From Candidatus Krumholzibacteriota bacterium (lineage in GTDB: Bacteria; Krumholzibacteriota; Krumholzibacteriia; Krumholzibacteriales; Krumholzibacteriaceae): DNA of 36,257 nt. Under the pieces are notes generated by a model, which saw nothing but the letters and a program-made list of their open reading frames with translations, did no database searches and had not been told where the DNA came from. A program made the position numbers and the translations under genes. The stretch lies in the NCBI GenBank assembly GCA_016931295.1, contig JAFGEZ010000023.1, positions 1-36,257 on the forward strand. Direction: 5' to 3'. Shown piece by piece: positions 7,086-15,489 of the stretch (its first letter is position 1; each line of letters opens with the position of its first letter).

Positions 7086-7976
7086 TCAGTTGCGCGCCAG
7101 GATCAGCACCACGGCGACGAACCACAAGAAGACCCCGGCGATGATCCCCGGCTCGGTGAGGAGCACCCCGGAGGGGTCGCCTCCCTCGTGTCGGTTGTAG
7201 ACGAGGTAGAGATACCGCATGATGCCGAAGACGACGATGGGAATCGTGAAGACCAGCGCCGTGGTGTCGAACTTCTCGACCGTCGCCGGCCAGACCGTGT
7301 AGATCGAATAGGAGACGATCGTCGCCGTCGCGGCGATGCCGACGAGCTGGTCGAGCAGGCGCACCGAGTAATCCTCGAGGACGCGGCGATGGAGACCCGC
7401 GCTGTCGAGCGCGTAGAATTCGTTTCTCCGCTTGCAGATGGCGAGGAAGAGCGAGAGGAACAGCGTGCAGATCCACAGCCAGGGAGAGAACTCGAGATCG
7501 GGCACCTCGGCGTGCAGGACGGCGACGCCGGCCCCCGCGCGGATCAGGAAGGAGAAGGAGATGGCGATGACGTCGAGAATGACCACCTCGCGGAGGCGGA
7601 GCGAGTAGGCCGCGTTCACGGCGGCGAAGGCGGCGGCGAAGAGCAGGAACTCGACGCCGGCGAAGGAGGCGGCCCCGAGCCCGGCGCCGAAGAGGACGGT
7701 CGCGGCGACGCCGGCGGCCCCCGGCCCGAGAACTCCCGAGGAGATCGGCCGGTTGCGCTTCGCCGGGTGCTCCTCGTCCCGCCGGCGATCGATGATGTCG
7801 TTGAGGATGTAGACCGCGCCCGACAGGATGCAGAAGACGACGAAACCGCCGAAGCTCCTCCGTATGAGCTCCGGATCGAGGAATCCCTTCGAGAAGACCA
7901 CCCCGGCGAAGAGCACGAGGTTCTTCGTCCACTGCTTGGGACGCATCGAGACGAGGATGTACCAGAGAGTCTTCAT
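7086..7976 (-). CDS. UbiA-family prenyltransferase, decaprenyl-phosphate phosphoribosyltransferase-like
   Basis: Integral membrane enzyme of the UbiA superfamily. The 296 residues start with the WYILVSMRPKQWTKNLVLFAG segment typical of the subgroup that includes mycobacterial decaprenyl-phosphate 5-phosphoribosyltransferase, which moves phosphoribose from PRPP to a prenyl phosphate. The first Asp-rich motif is NDIIDRRRDEEHPAKRNRPI and the second is LDVIAISFSFLIRAGAG. About eight to nine hydrophobic segments follow one another. Its ATG overlaps the stop of the O-antigen ligase gene (ATGA), and DUF362 follows. If the assignment holds, the organism makes a prenyl-phospho-ribose or arabinose donor for a surface glycan. 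Other UbiA substrates remain possible. Confidence 0.8.
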   Translation of the reverse strand: MKTLWYILVSMRPKQWTKNLVLFAGVVFSKGFLDPELIRRSFGGFVVFCILSGAVYILNDIIDRRRDEEHPAKRNRPISSGVLGPGAAGVAATVLFGAGLGAASFAGVEFLLFAAAFAAVNAAYSLRLREVVILDVIAISFSFLIRAGAGVAVLHAEVPDLEFSPWLWICTLFLSLFLAICKRRNEFYALDSAGLHRRVLEDYSVRLLDQLVGIAATATIVSYSIYTVWPATVEKFDTTALVFTIPIVVFGIMRYLYLVYNRHEGGDPSGVLLTEPGIIAGVFLWFVAVVLILARN

Positions 7977-9214
7977 GTCCGCTCCCGCGTTGCGCGTTTC
8001 CGGTCAGTATACCACATTTCGCCGCCCGTCTCCCGCGACGGGCCCGGCTTGCCGCCGTAGACGAGGCGGATTGCCGCCGCGGCGCCGACGATCGCCCAGA
8101 GGAAGGCCACGATCTCGGCGTCGCCGAAGGTCCAGTCGAAGAGGCCGTCGACGACGAAGCCGGAGAGTGCGCCGATCGTTCCGACCGTCCACGCCCGTTC
8201 GGGCGACGGCAGGTCGAGGCGAAGGTTTCCCGCCGCGAGACGGAACAGGGCGACGAGCAGCCAACAGAAGGCGGCGAGACCGACGATCCCCCGCGTCACG
8301 GCCACCTGGAGGAAGATGTTGTGCATGTGCCCGTGGACGTGGATTGCCCCGGGGGGCTTGTACCGGCGGTAGACGTCGGCGAGGTCCATCGTGCCGACGC
8401 CGAGCACGGGATGATCGCGCACGATCCCGAGGCCGCCGCGCAACAGCTCGATCCGCTGGCGGTTCGCGTGCTGGTCCGGGTCCCAGATGCTCGTCACGCG
8501 CGCCCGGTACGGGGCGGGAAGAAGCAGCAGGACGACGACGAGCAGGAGGAGGGCGGGAACGAGCAGCCGGCGGCGCATGACGGAGAAGGACACGGCCAGC
8601 GAGACGACGCACCCGATCCAGGCGCTCCTGGTGAAGGAGAAGAAGAGGGCGACCGCGGCGAGCGCCGCCCCGGCGAGCGATGCCGCGCGCAGGCGCCGCG
8701 ACACGCCCGGGCCGATACCGACCGCCGCGAAGACCGAGACGAAGAGCAGGAGGATCCCCCCGTAGGTCATCGCCGTCGAGAAGGGCCCGGGCGTCCGTCC
8801 GAGCGTCCCCTCGCCCCGGTGGAGGAGGAACACGGCGATGCCGTACGCCGCCGATGCCGCGCCGGAGACGAGAAGGACGGCGTAGAGCCCGCCCATGCGC
8901 CGCCGGTCGGTCGCCGTCCAGGCGACGACGAAGGGGATGGATGCGAGGAGGAGATTCCTGAGGTTGCCGAGACCCTCGGCCGGCCGTTCGCCGGCGAGCG
9001 CGGCGACGATCGAGACGAGGACGAAGACGAGCAGGGGATACTCGAGCCCGGTCCGCCGGGGCGGCGGAACGCGGCGCAGCGCCGCGAGAACGCACCAGGA
9101 GAGGACGGCGAGACCGAGGGCCGTCTGCGACCCGGCGATCGTGAAGGTCGAGCAGAAGACGAAGATCCCCGTGAATCCGTACGGCAGGATTGAAAGCGAA
9201 CCGACCCTATGCAT
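7973..9214 (-). CDS. O-antigen ligase/polymerase (Wzy/WaaL type) membrane protein
   Basis: Polytopic inner-membrane protein of 413 residues with about ten to twelve hydrophobic segments and the Wzy_C core. The core shows as FFSFTRSAWIGCVVSL in mid-protein, then a long periplasmic loop with NRQRIELLRGGLGIVRDHPVLGVG and a conserved His region HVHGHMHNIFLQVAVTRG. Such proteins either polymerise lipid-linked repeat units or ligate a glycan to an acceptor; sequence cannot separate the two. The ATG at 9214 overlaps the TAG of the WecA-like gene by 8 nt, and its stop overlaps the UbiA-family start, so all three are translationally coupled. Confidence 0.88.
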   Translation of the reverse strand: MHRVGSLSILPYGFTGIFVFCSTFTIAGSQTALGLAVLSWCVLAALRRVPPPRRTGLEYPLLVFVLVSIVAALAGERPAEGLGNLRNLLLASIPFVVAWTATDRRRMGGLYAVLLVSGAASAAYGIAVFLLHRGEGTLGRTPGPFSTAMTYGGILLLFVSVFAAVGIGPGVSRRLRAASLAGAALAAVALFFSFTRSAWIGCVVSLAVSFSVMRRRLLVPALLLLVVVLLLLPAPYRARVTSIWDPDQHANRQRIELLRGGLGIVRDHPVLGVGTMDLADVYRRYKPPGAIHVHGHMHNIFLQVAVTRGIVGLAAFCWLLVALFRLAAGNLRLDLPSPERAWTVGTIGALSGFVVDGLFDWTFGDAEIVAFLWAIVGAAAAIRLVYGGKPGPSRETGGEMWYTDRKRATRERT

Positions 9215-11105
9215 CCTTCTCCCGTTCCGCGAGGGCCGCCAGCCGGACGGCGGCCGCGACGGCGCCCTCGTCGTCCCCCGCGTCGATCCGGCGACGGATC
9301 TCCTCGAGCATGACCGTCACCGGCCCGCCGGCGCCCGGCCGCCTCCCCGGCGGCGCGGGACCGTCGATCTCGTCGGGATCGCTCACGATCCGCACGGCGA
9401 CGCCCGCCTCCTCGAGACGCGCGCGCCGCTCGGGCGGGAACCGGTCGAGGAGCGAGGCGGTGAGTATGATCTCCTCGATGCGCCCGTCGGCTGCGAGACG
9501 GTCGACCTCGGCGAGCGAGCCGAGCACCTCGATCCCGTGGATCGTCCGGCCGTGCATCCCCGTCCGGTCGTCGAGGAATCCCACGGGGCGCATCCCCCCC
9601 GACTTCTTCACGCGGTGGAGGATCGCCTCGGCGATGTGTCCCGTCCCCCCGATCACGACCCGCCGCGCGCCGATGTCCTCGTGCGCGGGAAGCTCGTGGA
9701 ACCACCGCGTGGCGATCCTGGATCCGGCGAGGAAGACGGTGAGAATGAACCAGTCGATGATGAAGACCGAGCGCGGAAAGGCCTCGAACCGGAAAAGGAG
9801 CGTGAAGGAGACGATCATCACGGCCGAACCGATCGACACGGCCTTCACCACGCGCATCAGATCGTCGAATGTCGTGTAGCGCCAGACGCTGCGGTAGAGC
9901 CCGTACCAGGCGAAGACGGCTGTGCGGATGACGACGACGATCGGGAGCGAGGCGAGCATCGATCCCGTCTCCGCCTCGGGAAAACGGAAATTGAGCCGCA
10001 GGTAGTAGGAGAGGACGTAGGAGACGGCGACGAAGAAGACGTCACCGACCGCGATGGCGAGAATCCGTCCTTCCCAGAATGGACGGTTTCCCCGCTCCAT
10101 CGACCGCACCTTGACGAGCGCCCAGAGGAAGAAGCCCGACCAGAGAATCGAGAAGACGGTGACGAAGACCGTTTCACCCCTCAGGTAGAAGAGCGCGCTC
10201 ACGCCGAGGAGCCCGGCGAAGAGATACTCGATGAGGGTCACCTGCTTGTGCGAGAGGCCCAGCGAGGTGAACCGCTGGTAGTAGTGGGTCCGGTGCGGGG
10301 TGAAGATGCGCTCGTGCTGCAGAAGACGGCGCCCGAGGGTCAGCGCGGCGTCGCCGAGAACGCCGCCGAGGAGCAGGACGGTGATGAAGAGGGGCGTGCC
10401 GCTGCCCTCCCCCGCGACGGCGAGGACGGCGAAGAAAAAGCCGATGAAGGTCGATCCCGTGTCCCCCATGAAGATCCTCGCCGGCGGAAAGTTGTACCGG
10501 AGGAAGCCGAAACAGCTCCCCGCGACGATCGCGTAGACGGCGCCGAGCGCCGGAGCGCCCGCGAAGGAGAGGATGACCGCGAGGAATATCGATGCGATCA
10601 TCCCCACGCCCGCCGCGAGGCCGTCGATCCCGTCGATGAAGTTGTAGAAGTTGACGAGCCCGACGATCCAGACGATCGTCACCGGCGCGGCGAACACACC
10701 GAGGGAGAAGGCGCCGACCAGCGGCAGTCGAAGCTCCCCGAGGACCGTCCCCGTGAGCACGCAGATCGTCGCGGCGGCGATCTGCGCGACGAGCTTGACC
10801 CGGGCGTCGAGTCCGCGGAGATCGTCGACGAGCCCGACCACCGCGATGAGCAGCCCGCCGCCCAGGACGCCCGCCGTCACGCCGGCGAGGCCGAAGGGCC
10901 GGCGGCCGGCGACGACGAGCACGGCGATCCCGACGAGCGATGCGGCGACGATGGCGGCGCCGCCGAGACGCGGTCGTGGCACGGTATGGGACGAGCGGTC
11001 GTTCGGCACGTCGAGGAGGCGCCGCCGGAGAGACCAGCGCAGCATGCCCCCCGTGAAGAAGTAGGAGAGCGCGAAGGCGAAAAGAAAGAGGCCGGTCGAG
11101 GCCAT
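9207..11105 (-). CDS. Fusion: WecA-type phosphosugar transferase plus FlaA1/WbaP-type TM-Rossmann module
   Basis: Residues 1 to about 340 form a polytopic MraY/WecA-type enzyme that loads a sugar phosphate onto a polyprenyl phosphate to start glycan assembly. The catalytic pieces are complete: Asp94-Asp95 (VGLVDDL), NFYNFIDGIDG at 152-162, MGDTGS at 213-218, and HRTHYYQR at 271-278. Residues about 345-465 hold a second membrane block with YRSVWRYTTFDDL, as in FlaA1/PglF/CapD dehydratases. From 481 comes a Rossmann segment (RRVVIGGTGHIAE) with FLDDRTGMHGRTIHG. The epimerase/dehydratase domain that normally follows is absent; the protein ends at 632 in a short charged tail. The ATG has a GGAGGAT site and a weak promoter lies just upstream. 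Confidence 0.85.
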   Translation of the reverse strand: MASTGLFLFAFALSYFFTGGMLRWSLRRRLLDVPNDRSSHTVPRPRLGGAAIVAASLVGIAVLVVAGRRPFGLAGVTAGVLGGGLLIAVVGLVDDLRGLDARVKLVAQIAAATICVLTGTVLGELRLPLVGAFSLGVFAAPVTIVWIVGLVNFYNFIDGIDGLAAGVGMIASIFLAVILSFAGAPALGAVYAIVAGSCFGFLRYNFPPARIFMGDTGSTFIGFFFAVLAVAGEGSGTPLFITVLLLGGVLGDAALTLGRRLLQHERIFTPHRTHYYQRFTSLGLSHKQVTLIEYLFAGLLGVSALFYLRGETVFVTVFSILWSGFFLWALVKVRSMERGNRPFWEGRILAIAVGDVFFVAVSYVLSYYLRLNFRFPEAETGSMLASLPIVVVIRTAVFAWYGLYRSVWRYTTFDDLMRVVKAVSIGSAVMIVSFTLLFRFEAFPRSVFIIDWFILTVFLAGSRIATRWFHELPAHEDIGARRVVIGGTGHIAEAILHRVKKSGGMRPVGFLDDRTGMHGRTIHGIEVLGSLAEVDRLAADGRIEEIILTASLLDRFPPERRARLEEAGVAVRIVSDPDEIDGPAPPGRRPGAGGPVTVMLEEIRRRIDAGDDEGAVAAAVRLAALAEREKDA

Positions 11106-11142
11106 GCGGCATCCTCCGGGTCGGTGCGTGACAACTCACCGG

Positions 11143-11171
11143 ATGATAGCGGACGGGGCACGCCCCCACAA
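11143..11171 (-). promoter_or_regulatory. Possible promoter before the WecA-fusion gene
   Basis: A TATCAT -10 box (11143-11148, five of six consensus) lies 17 bp after a weak TTGTGG -35 box (11166-11171) in the 75-nt gap after the upstream glycosyltransferase. This is the largest gap inside the glycan block, so internal initiation is plausible. The spacer contains a small GGGGGC/GCCCC inverted repeat. Confidence 0.4.
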
Positions 11172-11180
11172 GGCGCGTTT

Positions 11181-12326
11181 TCAGGCGAGCAGCCTGCCGA
11201 TTCTCTCGACCTGCAGGGCGACGATCCGGCGCTCGTCGAACCGGTCGAGCACGCGTCTCCTGCCGGCGTCGCCGTATCGCCGTCGTCTTTCCGGGTCGTC
11301 GAGGAGAAGGCCGATCGCCGAGGCGAGCGCGGTCGGATCGCGAACGGGGACGAGGAGCCCCGTCTCGCCGTCGACCACCTCCTCCCTGCAGCCGCGTATG
11401 TCGGTGGCGACGACCGGGAGCGCGGTGGCCATCGCCTCGAGCAGGGCGCGCGGCATCCCCTCGCGATGCGAGGGGAGGACGAAGAGATCGAGGGCCGCCA
11501 GGAACGCGGGCACGTCGCGCCGGTAGCCGGCGAAAACGAGTTGTTCGCCGAGTCCGAGCGAACGCCGCAGTTCCTCGATCTCGCGCACGCACCCGTCGCG
11601 GTCGCTCTCGAGGGGAGCGCCGATCATCACGAAGACCGCCTCCGGCCGACGTGCGGCGACCGCGGCCGCGGCCCGGACGAACTCCACCACGCCCTTCTCG
11701 CGAACGAGCCGTCCGACGAAACCGACGACGGGGCCCGCCCCGGAAGACAGCCGGCGGCGGATGCCGGCCGCTTCCTTTCGCCACCGGTTCCGTTCGAACG
11801 TGTCGGGGTCGACGCCGTTGCCGATGTGCACGAGTTGGTCCGGCGGGGCGATGCGCATCGCGAGCGCCTCCCGCCAGTCCTCCTCGCTCTGGACGAAGAC
11901 GAGATCGCTCAGGCGCCCGCCGAACCGCTCGAGTTCGACGAAGATCCGCTTCACCGGCGGGCGCATCCCCTCGTGGAAATAGAAGCCGTGCGCCGTGTAG
12001 ACGACGCGGGGCACGCCGGCGAGGCGGGCCGCCACCCGCCCGAGGAGACCGGCGACGGGGGTGTGCGCGTGCACCACGTCGAAGCGCTCCCGGCGGAAGA
12101 GCCGGACGAGACGTGCGACGCTCACCAAGTGGCGGCCGGGATGGTACGACCGTTCGATCGGCACGGGGGCCGTCCGGAAGCCCTCGCCGGCGAGTCGGTC
12201 GAGTTCCTCGCCCGGCGAGCAGCAGAAGGTCGTCTCCCATCCCGCCGCCCGGCAGGCGAGCCCGAGGGGGCGCAGCAGGTGCCAGGCGGTGAAATCGACG
12301 GCGCAGAGCTGGCAGATCCTCACCAT
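11181..12326 (-). CDS. GT4-family glycosyltransferase
   Basis: Retaining GT-B glycosyltransferase of 381 residues. The N-terminal half contains FDVVHAHTPVAGLLGRVA and VYTAHGFYFHEG, and the nucleotide-binding half contains VGFVGRLVREKGVVEF and the donor motif LPSHREGMPRALLEAMA, with the usual E-x7-E spacing. The HTPVAG and AHGFYFHEG segments are typical of capsule and exopolysaccharide transferases. The frame is open further upstream, but the ATG at 12326 begins the conserved strand (MVRICQL) and overlaps the stop of the preceding gene by 7 nt. Donor and acceptor sugars cannot be read from sequence. Confidence 0.88.
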   Translation of the reverse strand: MVRICQLCAVDFTAWHLLRPLGLACRAAGWETTFCCSPGEELDRLAGEGFRTAPVPIERSYHPGRHLVSVARLVRLFRRERFDVVHAHTPVAGLLGRVAARLAGVPRVVYTAHGFYFHEGMRPPVKRIFVELERFGGRLSDLVFVQSEEDWREALAMRIAPPDQLVHIGNGVDPDTFERNRWRKEAAGIRRRLSSGAGPVVGFVGRLVREKGVVEFVRAAAAVAARRPEAVFVMIGAPLESDRDGCVREIEELRRSLGLGEQLVFAGYRRDVPAFLAALDLFVLPSHREGMPRALLEAMATALPVVATDIRGCREEVVDGETGLLVPVRDPTALASAIGLLLDDPERRRRYGDAGRRRVLDRFDERRIVALQVERIGRLLA

Positions 12327-13402
12327 GAGAGCCCGCTCACCCTCCCTCCCGCGGCGACCGTCTCGAGGACGGCGAGCATCCGCGGCGCCCAGACGCCGAG
12401 GCTGAAACGGGTCTCGACGGTTTGGCGCCCCGCCCGGCCGATCCGCCGCGCGAGGTCGGCATCGCCGAGGATTTGCACGAGCCCCTCCGTCCACCCGCGG
12501 CCGTCGCGGGCGATGAGGCCGTCGACCCCGTCCTCGAGGATGTCCGCGGCGCCGCCGTGCGGCGAGGAGACGACGGGGAGTCCCGCGGCGAGGTACTGCA
12601 GCAGCTTGAGCCCGCATTTCCCCCGGGCCCACGGCGTGTCGGGCAGCGGCATGATCCCCACCGAGCAACGGGCGAGCTCGGCTGCCTCCCGCTCCTCGCT
12701 CCAGGAAACCGCCTCGACGTCGAGCCCCGGCGCGGCGAATCCCGGCGCCCCGATGACGAGAAGCCGGAAGGGGCGGATCGCCGCCGCCGCCCGCAACGCA
12801 TCCACGACGCCGTCGAGGAAGGGGGCCGTCTCAGGCGAGCCGATCCAGCCGACGAGGGGCGTCGCTTCCGTCGGGGCGGCGGGTCGGTACCGGTCTACGT
12901 CGACGACGGTGGGAACGAGGATCGTCTCGGGATTGTGCGCCCGGGCGTACTCGGCGAGAAAGGCGTTCCCGGCGAGGACGGCGCAGCTTCCGGCGATGGC
13001 GCGCCGGATCTTGTCGCCGAGGAGCGCGCGTACGATGCGGCGCCTCGACGAGGCGTAAGGAAGCCAGATGGCGTCGTCGATGTCGTAGACGACCCGCGCG
13101 CCGGAACGCCGGAGCGCCCACTCGAGCAGGGGGGGCATCCAGGGAGCCAGTTCCTTCTGGACGAAGACGACGTCCCGGCGCCGGGCCCCGGCGACCGCGC
13201 CGAGCCGGCGGAGAAGGGCGCCGGCGGCGGCCGGCCGCCGCCGCTCACCGTAGAGCGCCGCCAGCCAGCGATCGTCGAAGAGCGGCGCCGTCTCGCAGAC
13301 GACGCCCGCCCGCTCGAGATGCGGGATGTACTGGTAGACGCGATACCGGCTGCTCGGCCCCGCGGCGGTGTACTTCGTGAGGAACAGGACGCGCACGCGC
13401 AT
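12320..13402 (-). CDS. GT4-like glycosyltransferase
   Basis: Second GT-B transferase of the block, about 360 residues. It starts VLFLTKYTAAGPSSRYRVYQYIP and carries a central YDIDDAIWLPY segment. The C-terminal donor domain has GWIGSPET, MPLPDTPWARGKCGLKLLQYLAAGLPVVSSPHGG and VDGLIA. The KCGLKLLQYLA segment takes the place of the usual EGFG motif, as in a known GT4 subgroup with a DDA box. The annotated ATG at 13402 directly touches a GGAGG site; a GTG two codons later (13396) has the better 6-nt spacing, so the true product may be two residues shorter. It overlaps the next gene by 7 nt. Confidence 0.82.
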   Translation of the reverse strand: MRVRVLFLTKYTAAGPSSRYRVYQYIPHLERAGVVCETAPLFDDRWLAALYGERRRPAAAGALLRRLGAVAGARRRDVVFVQKELAPWMPPLLEWALRRSGARVVYDIDDAIWLPYASSRRRIVRALLGDKIRRAIAGSCAVLAGNAFLAEYARAHNPETILVPTVVDVDRYRPAAPTEATPLVGWIGSPETAPFLDGVVDALRAAAAIRPFRLLVIGAPGFAAPGLDVEAVSWSEEREAAELARCSVGIMPLPDTPWARGKCGLKLLQYLAAGLPVVSSPHGGAADILEDGVDGLIARDGRGWTEGLVQILGDADLARRIGRAGRQTVETRFSLGVWAPRMLAVLETVAAGGRVSGLSW

Positions 13403-13408
13403 CCTCCA

Positions 13409-14017
13409 TCAGGCGGGCTGGGCACCGGCGCCGCCGACCATCTCTTCGACGAGGCCGCAGAGGATGTGCCCCATCGTCATGTGGACTTCCTGTATCCGGG
13501 CGAAATCGTCGTGCGGGACGACGACGGCGAGATCGCTCACCCCGGCGATCGCTCCGCCCCCCTTCCCGAGGAAGGCGAAGGTCTCGACGCCCATCGCCCG
13601 CGCCGTCTCGACGGCCAGAAGCACGTTCGGGCTCTTCCCGCTCGTCGAGAGGGCGAGGAGGACGTCTCCCGGTCGGCCGAGGCTCGCGAGCTGCCGCGAG
13701 AAGATCTCGTCGAAGGAGTCGTCGTTGGCGATGGCCGTGACGATCGAGCTGTTCGTCGTGAGGGCGAGGGCGCGGTATCCCGGCCGGTTCTTGCTGCGGA
13801 AATATCCGACGAGCTCGCCGGCGATGTGCTGCGCGTCGGCGGCGCTGCCCCCGTTGCCGCAGGTGAAGACGACGCCGCCGGCGATGATCGCGGCGGCGAT
13901 CCGCGAGGAGATCTCGACGAGCGTGCCGCAGAGCGGGCGATCGAGGCGATCCAGCAGGTCGCGAAGGGCGCGGAGCTCGGTTCCGACACGGTCGATGCGG
14001 GCGTCGTCGGGTGCCAT
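13409..14017 (-). CDS. gmhA: SIS-domain phosphoheptose isomerase (GmhA-like)
   Basis: Converts sedoheptulose 7-phosphate to D-glycero-manno-heptose 7-phosphate, the first step of heptose donor synthesis. The 202-residue product has the SIS signature GNGGSAADAQHIAGELVGYF with the catalytic Glu, the loop LALSTSGKSPNVL, and the catalytic His in the helix QEVHMTMGHILC near the C-terminus. The ATG at 14017 is preceded by AGGAA at good spacing; an upstream ATG at 14029 overlaps the SLBB gene stop (ATGA) but lacks a ribosome-binding site. No other heptose pathway gene is in the window. Related SIS isomerases act on other sugars, so the substrate is not certain. Confidence 0.82.
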   Translation of the reverse strand: MAPDDARIDRVGTELRALRDLLDRLDRPLCGTLVEISSRIAAAIIAGGVVFTCGNGGSAADAQHIAGELVGYFRSKNRPGYRALALTTNSSIVTAIANDDSFDEIFSRQLASLGRPGDVLLALSTSGKSPNVLLAVETARAMGVETFAFLGKGGGAIAGVSDLAVVVPHDDFARIQEVHMTMGHILCGLVEEMVGGAGAQPA

Positions 14018-14025
14018 GCGCTTCC

Positions 14026-15459
14026 TCATTTCGTCAGCACGACGATGGAGATCACGACCGTCCCGAGCGTGACGATCCCCTTGAAGAGGTCGGCGAAGAG
14101 CCGGCTGCGCGAACGCTTGACGATGATCACGTCGCCCCGGTTCACCTCGTCGTCCCGGCCGGCCGGGCGTTGTCCGCCGTCGGCGCCGTAGATGATGACG
14201 CGGTCGACGCTCCCTTCCCTCGTCGGACCGCCGGCGAGTCCCACGTAGCGCGCGACCGTCCAGTCGTTGCGGTACTCGAAGACGCCGGGGAGCTGCACCT
14301 CGCCGCCCACGGTCACCGTCCTGTCGATCGGCGGAATGTTGACGATATCCCCGTCGGCGAGATCGATATCCCCGTCGCTGCCGTCCGGGCTGAACCGCAG
14401 GATCTCTCCGTTGCGCCGCTCGACGACGATCCTGACGGGATCGGCGAGATCCTCGAGCCGCCCGGCGCGCGCGAGGAGCTCCCGCACGCCGTCGCCGGGG
14501 CCGAGCCAGTAGCGTCCCGTCCGGCTCACCGCCCCCGTGACGAAGACGCGCCGGCCGTCGAGGAGCGCGTCGCCGATCGCGATCTCGTCGAGATCCTGAA
14601 GCGGCGTATCGAGCCGGGAGGCCGGCAGCCGCAACGTCTCGAAGTCTCCCCGGCCGTCGAAACGGGTGAGGAGGATGGTGTCGGCGATGGCGTCGCTCGT
14701 CAGGCCGCCGGCGAGTTCGATGAGGTCGGCGACCGATTCGCCCGCGGCGAACTCGTACATCCCCTGCTTGCGCACGCGGCCCGTGATCAGGGCGTGCAGT
14801 TCGCCGGCGGGAACGTGGATGCGGTCGCCGCTCTCGAGGAAGGGATTGCTCTCGAACTCCCCCCTGACGATGAATCGGAAGAGATCGATCCGGCGCTGCT
14901 CTTCCCCGCGGTCGAGCAAAACGAAACGCGACGAGCCGATCTTGTTGAGACCGCCCGCCTTCTCGATCGCGTCGGAGACGCGCTCGACGGCCGACACGTC
15001 GACCGCGCCGGGGGACTCGACCTCGCCGGTGACGAAGACGCGGAAGAGGCGCGGCGTCTCGAGAAAGCAGAAGAGCCGGACGTTCTTGAAGTAGCGGTCG
15101 ACCTCGACGAGGAGACGCCGGCGGAAATCGCTCAGCGTCGAGCCGTCGGCCCTGATCGCCCCCATGCCGGGAATGAGGACGTCCCCCTCGGGAAGGACGG
15201 GCAGGGTGAAGGAGCGGGTCTCGGTGCCGATCAGGTGGATGACGAGGCGGTCGTACGGCCCCAGCACGTAGAGGTCGGGATCGACGGCCCGCTCGAGGAG
15301 GGGCGTCGTCGGAACGGCGGTGGAGACCGCCCTCGCGTTCTTCGTCTCCTCGTTCAACGCATCCGCCGTCTCGCGAACCCGGTTCTCTCGCTCCTGCGGG
15401 AAGACCGGTCCGGCGAGGAGCGCCGTCACGAGGATCGTCGCGATGAATCGTGCACGCAC
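14026..15459 (-). CDS. Polysaccharide export protein with SLBB repeats (Wza-like)
   Basis: Periplasmic/outer-membrane export component of about 477 residues. An N-terminal hydrophobic signal (FIATILVTALLAGPVF) is followed by a poly_export domain (YVLGPYDRLVIHLIG through FCFLETPRLFRVFVTGEV) and at least three SLBB-type beta-grasp repeats (VTGEVESPGAV, ITGRVRKQGMYEF, VTGAVSRTGRYWL, VGGEVQLPGVFEY). It ends with a hydrophobic helix (FKGIVTLGTVVISIVVL). There is no lipobox Cys, unlike E. coli Wza, and the C-terminal helix could be the membrane anchor. I prefer the GTG at 15459 (GGAGG with 5-nt spacing, basic N-terminus RAR) over the ATG at 15471. The gene is 30 nt after alaS and overlaps the isomerase gene region by ATGA. 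Confidence 0.88.
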   Translation of the reverse strand: MRARFIATILVTALLAGPVFPQERENRVRETADALNEETKNARAVSTAVPTTPLLERAVDPDLYVLGPYDRLVIHLIGTETRSFTLPVLPEGDVLIPGMGAIRADGSTLSDFRRRLLVEVDRYFKNVRLFCFLETPRLFRVFVTGEVESPGAVDVSAVERVSDAIEKAGGLNKIGSSRFVLLDRGEEQRRIDLFRFIVRGEFESNPFLESGDRIHVPAGELHALITGRVRKQGMYEFAAGESVADLIELAGGLTSDAIADTILLTRFDGRGDFETLRLPASRLDTPLQDLDEIAIGDALLDGRRVFVTGAVSRTGRYWLGPGDGVRELLARAGRLEDLADPVRIVVERRNGEILRFSPDGSDGDIDLADGDIVNIPPIDRTVTVGGEVQLPGVFEYRNDWTVARYVGLAGGPTREGSVDRVIIYGADGGQRPAGRDDEVNRGDVIIVKRSRSRLFADLFKGIVTLGTVVISIVVLTK

Positions 15460-15489
15460 GGCATCCTCCATCCCCCGGCGCAGGGCCGG

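Noticed and set aside
5089-7932. A 947-codon minus-strand frame ending in ispE, which would be a giant fusion
   Set aside because: Only the last 292 residues resemble a protein family; the rest is Arg/Pro-rich and runs out of frame through the DUF362 and UbiA-family genes.
8895-13058. Very long plus-strand open frame of 1387 codons
   Set aside because: It lies antisense to the ligase, WecA-fusion and glycosyltransferase genes, and its translation is low-complexity Arg/Glu/Asp/Pro. This is the expected mirror of GC-rich codons.
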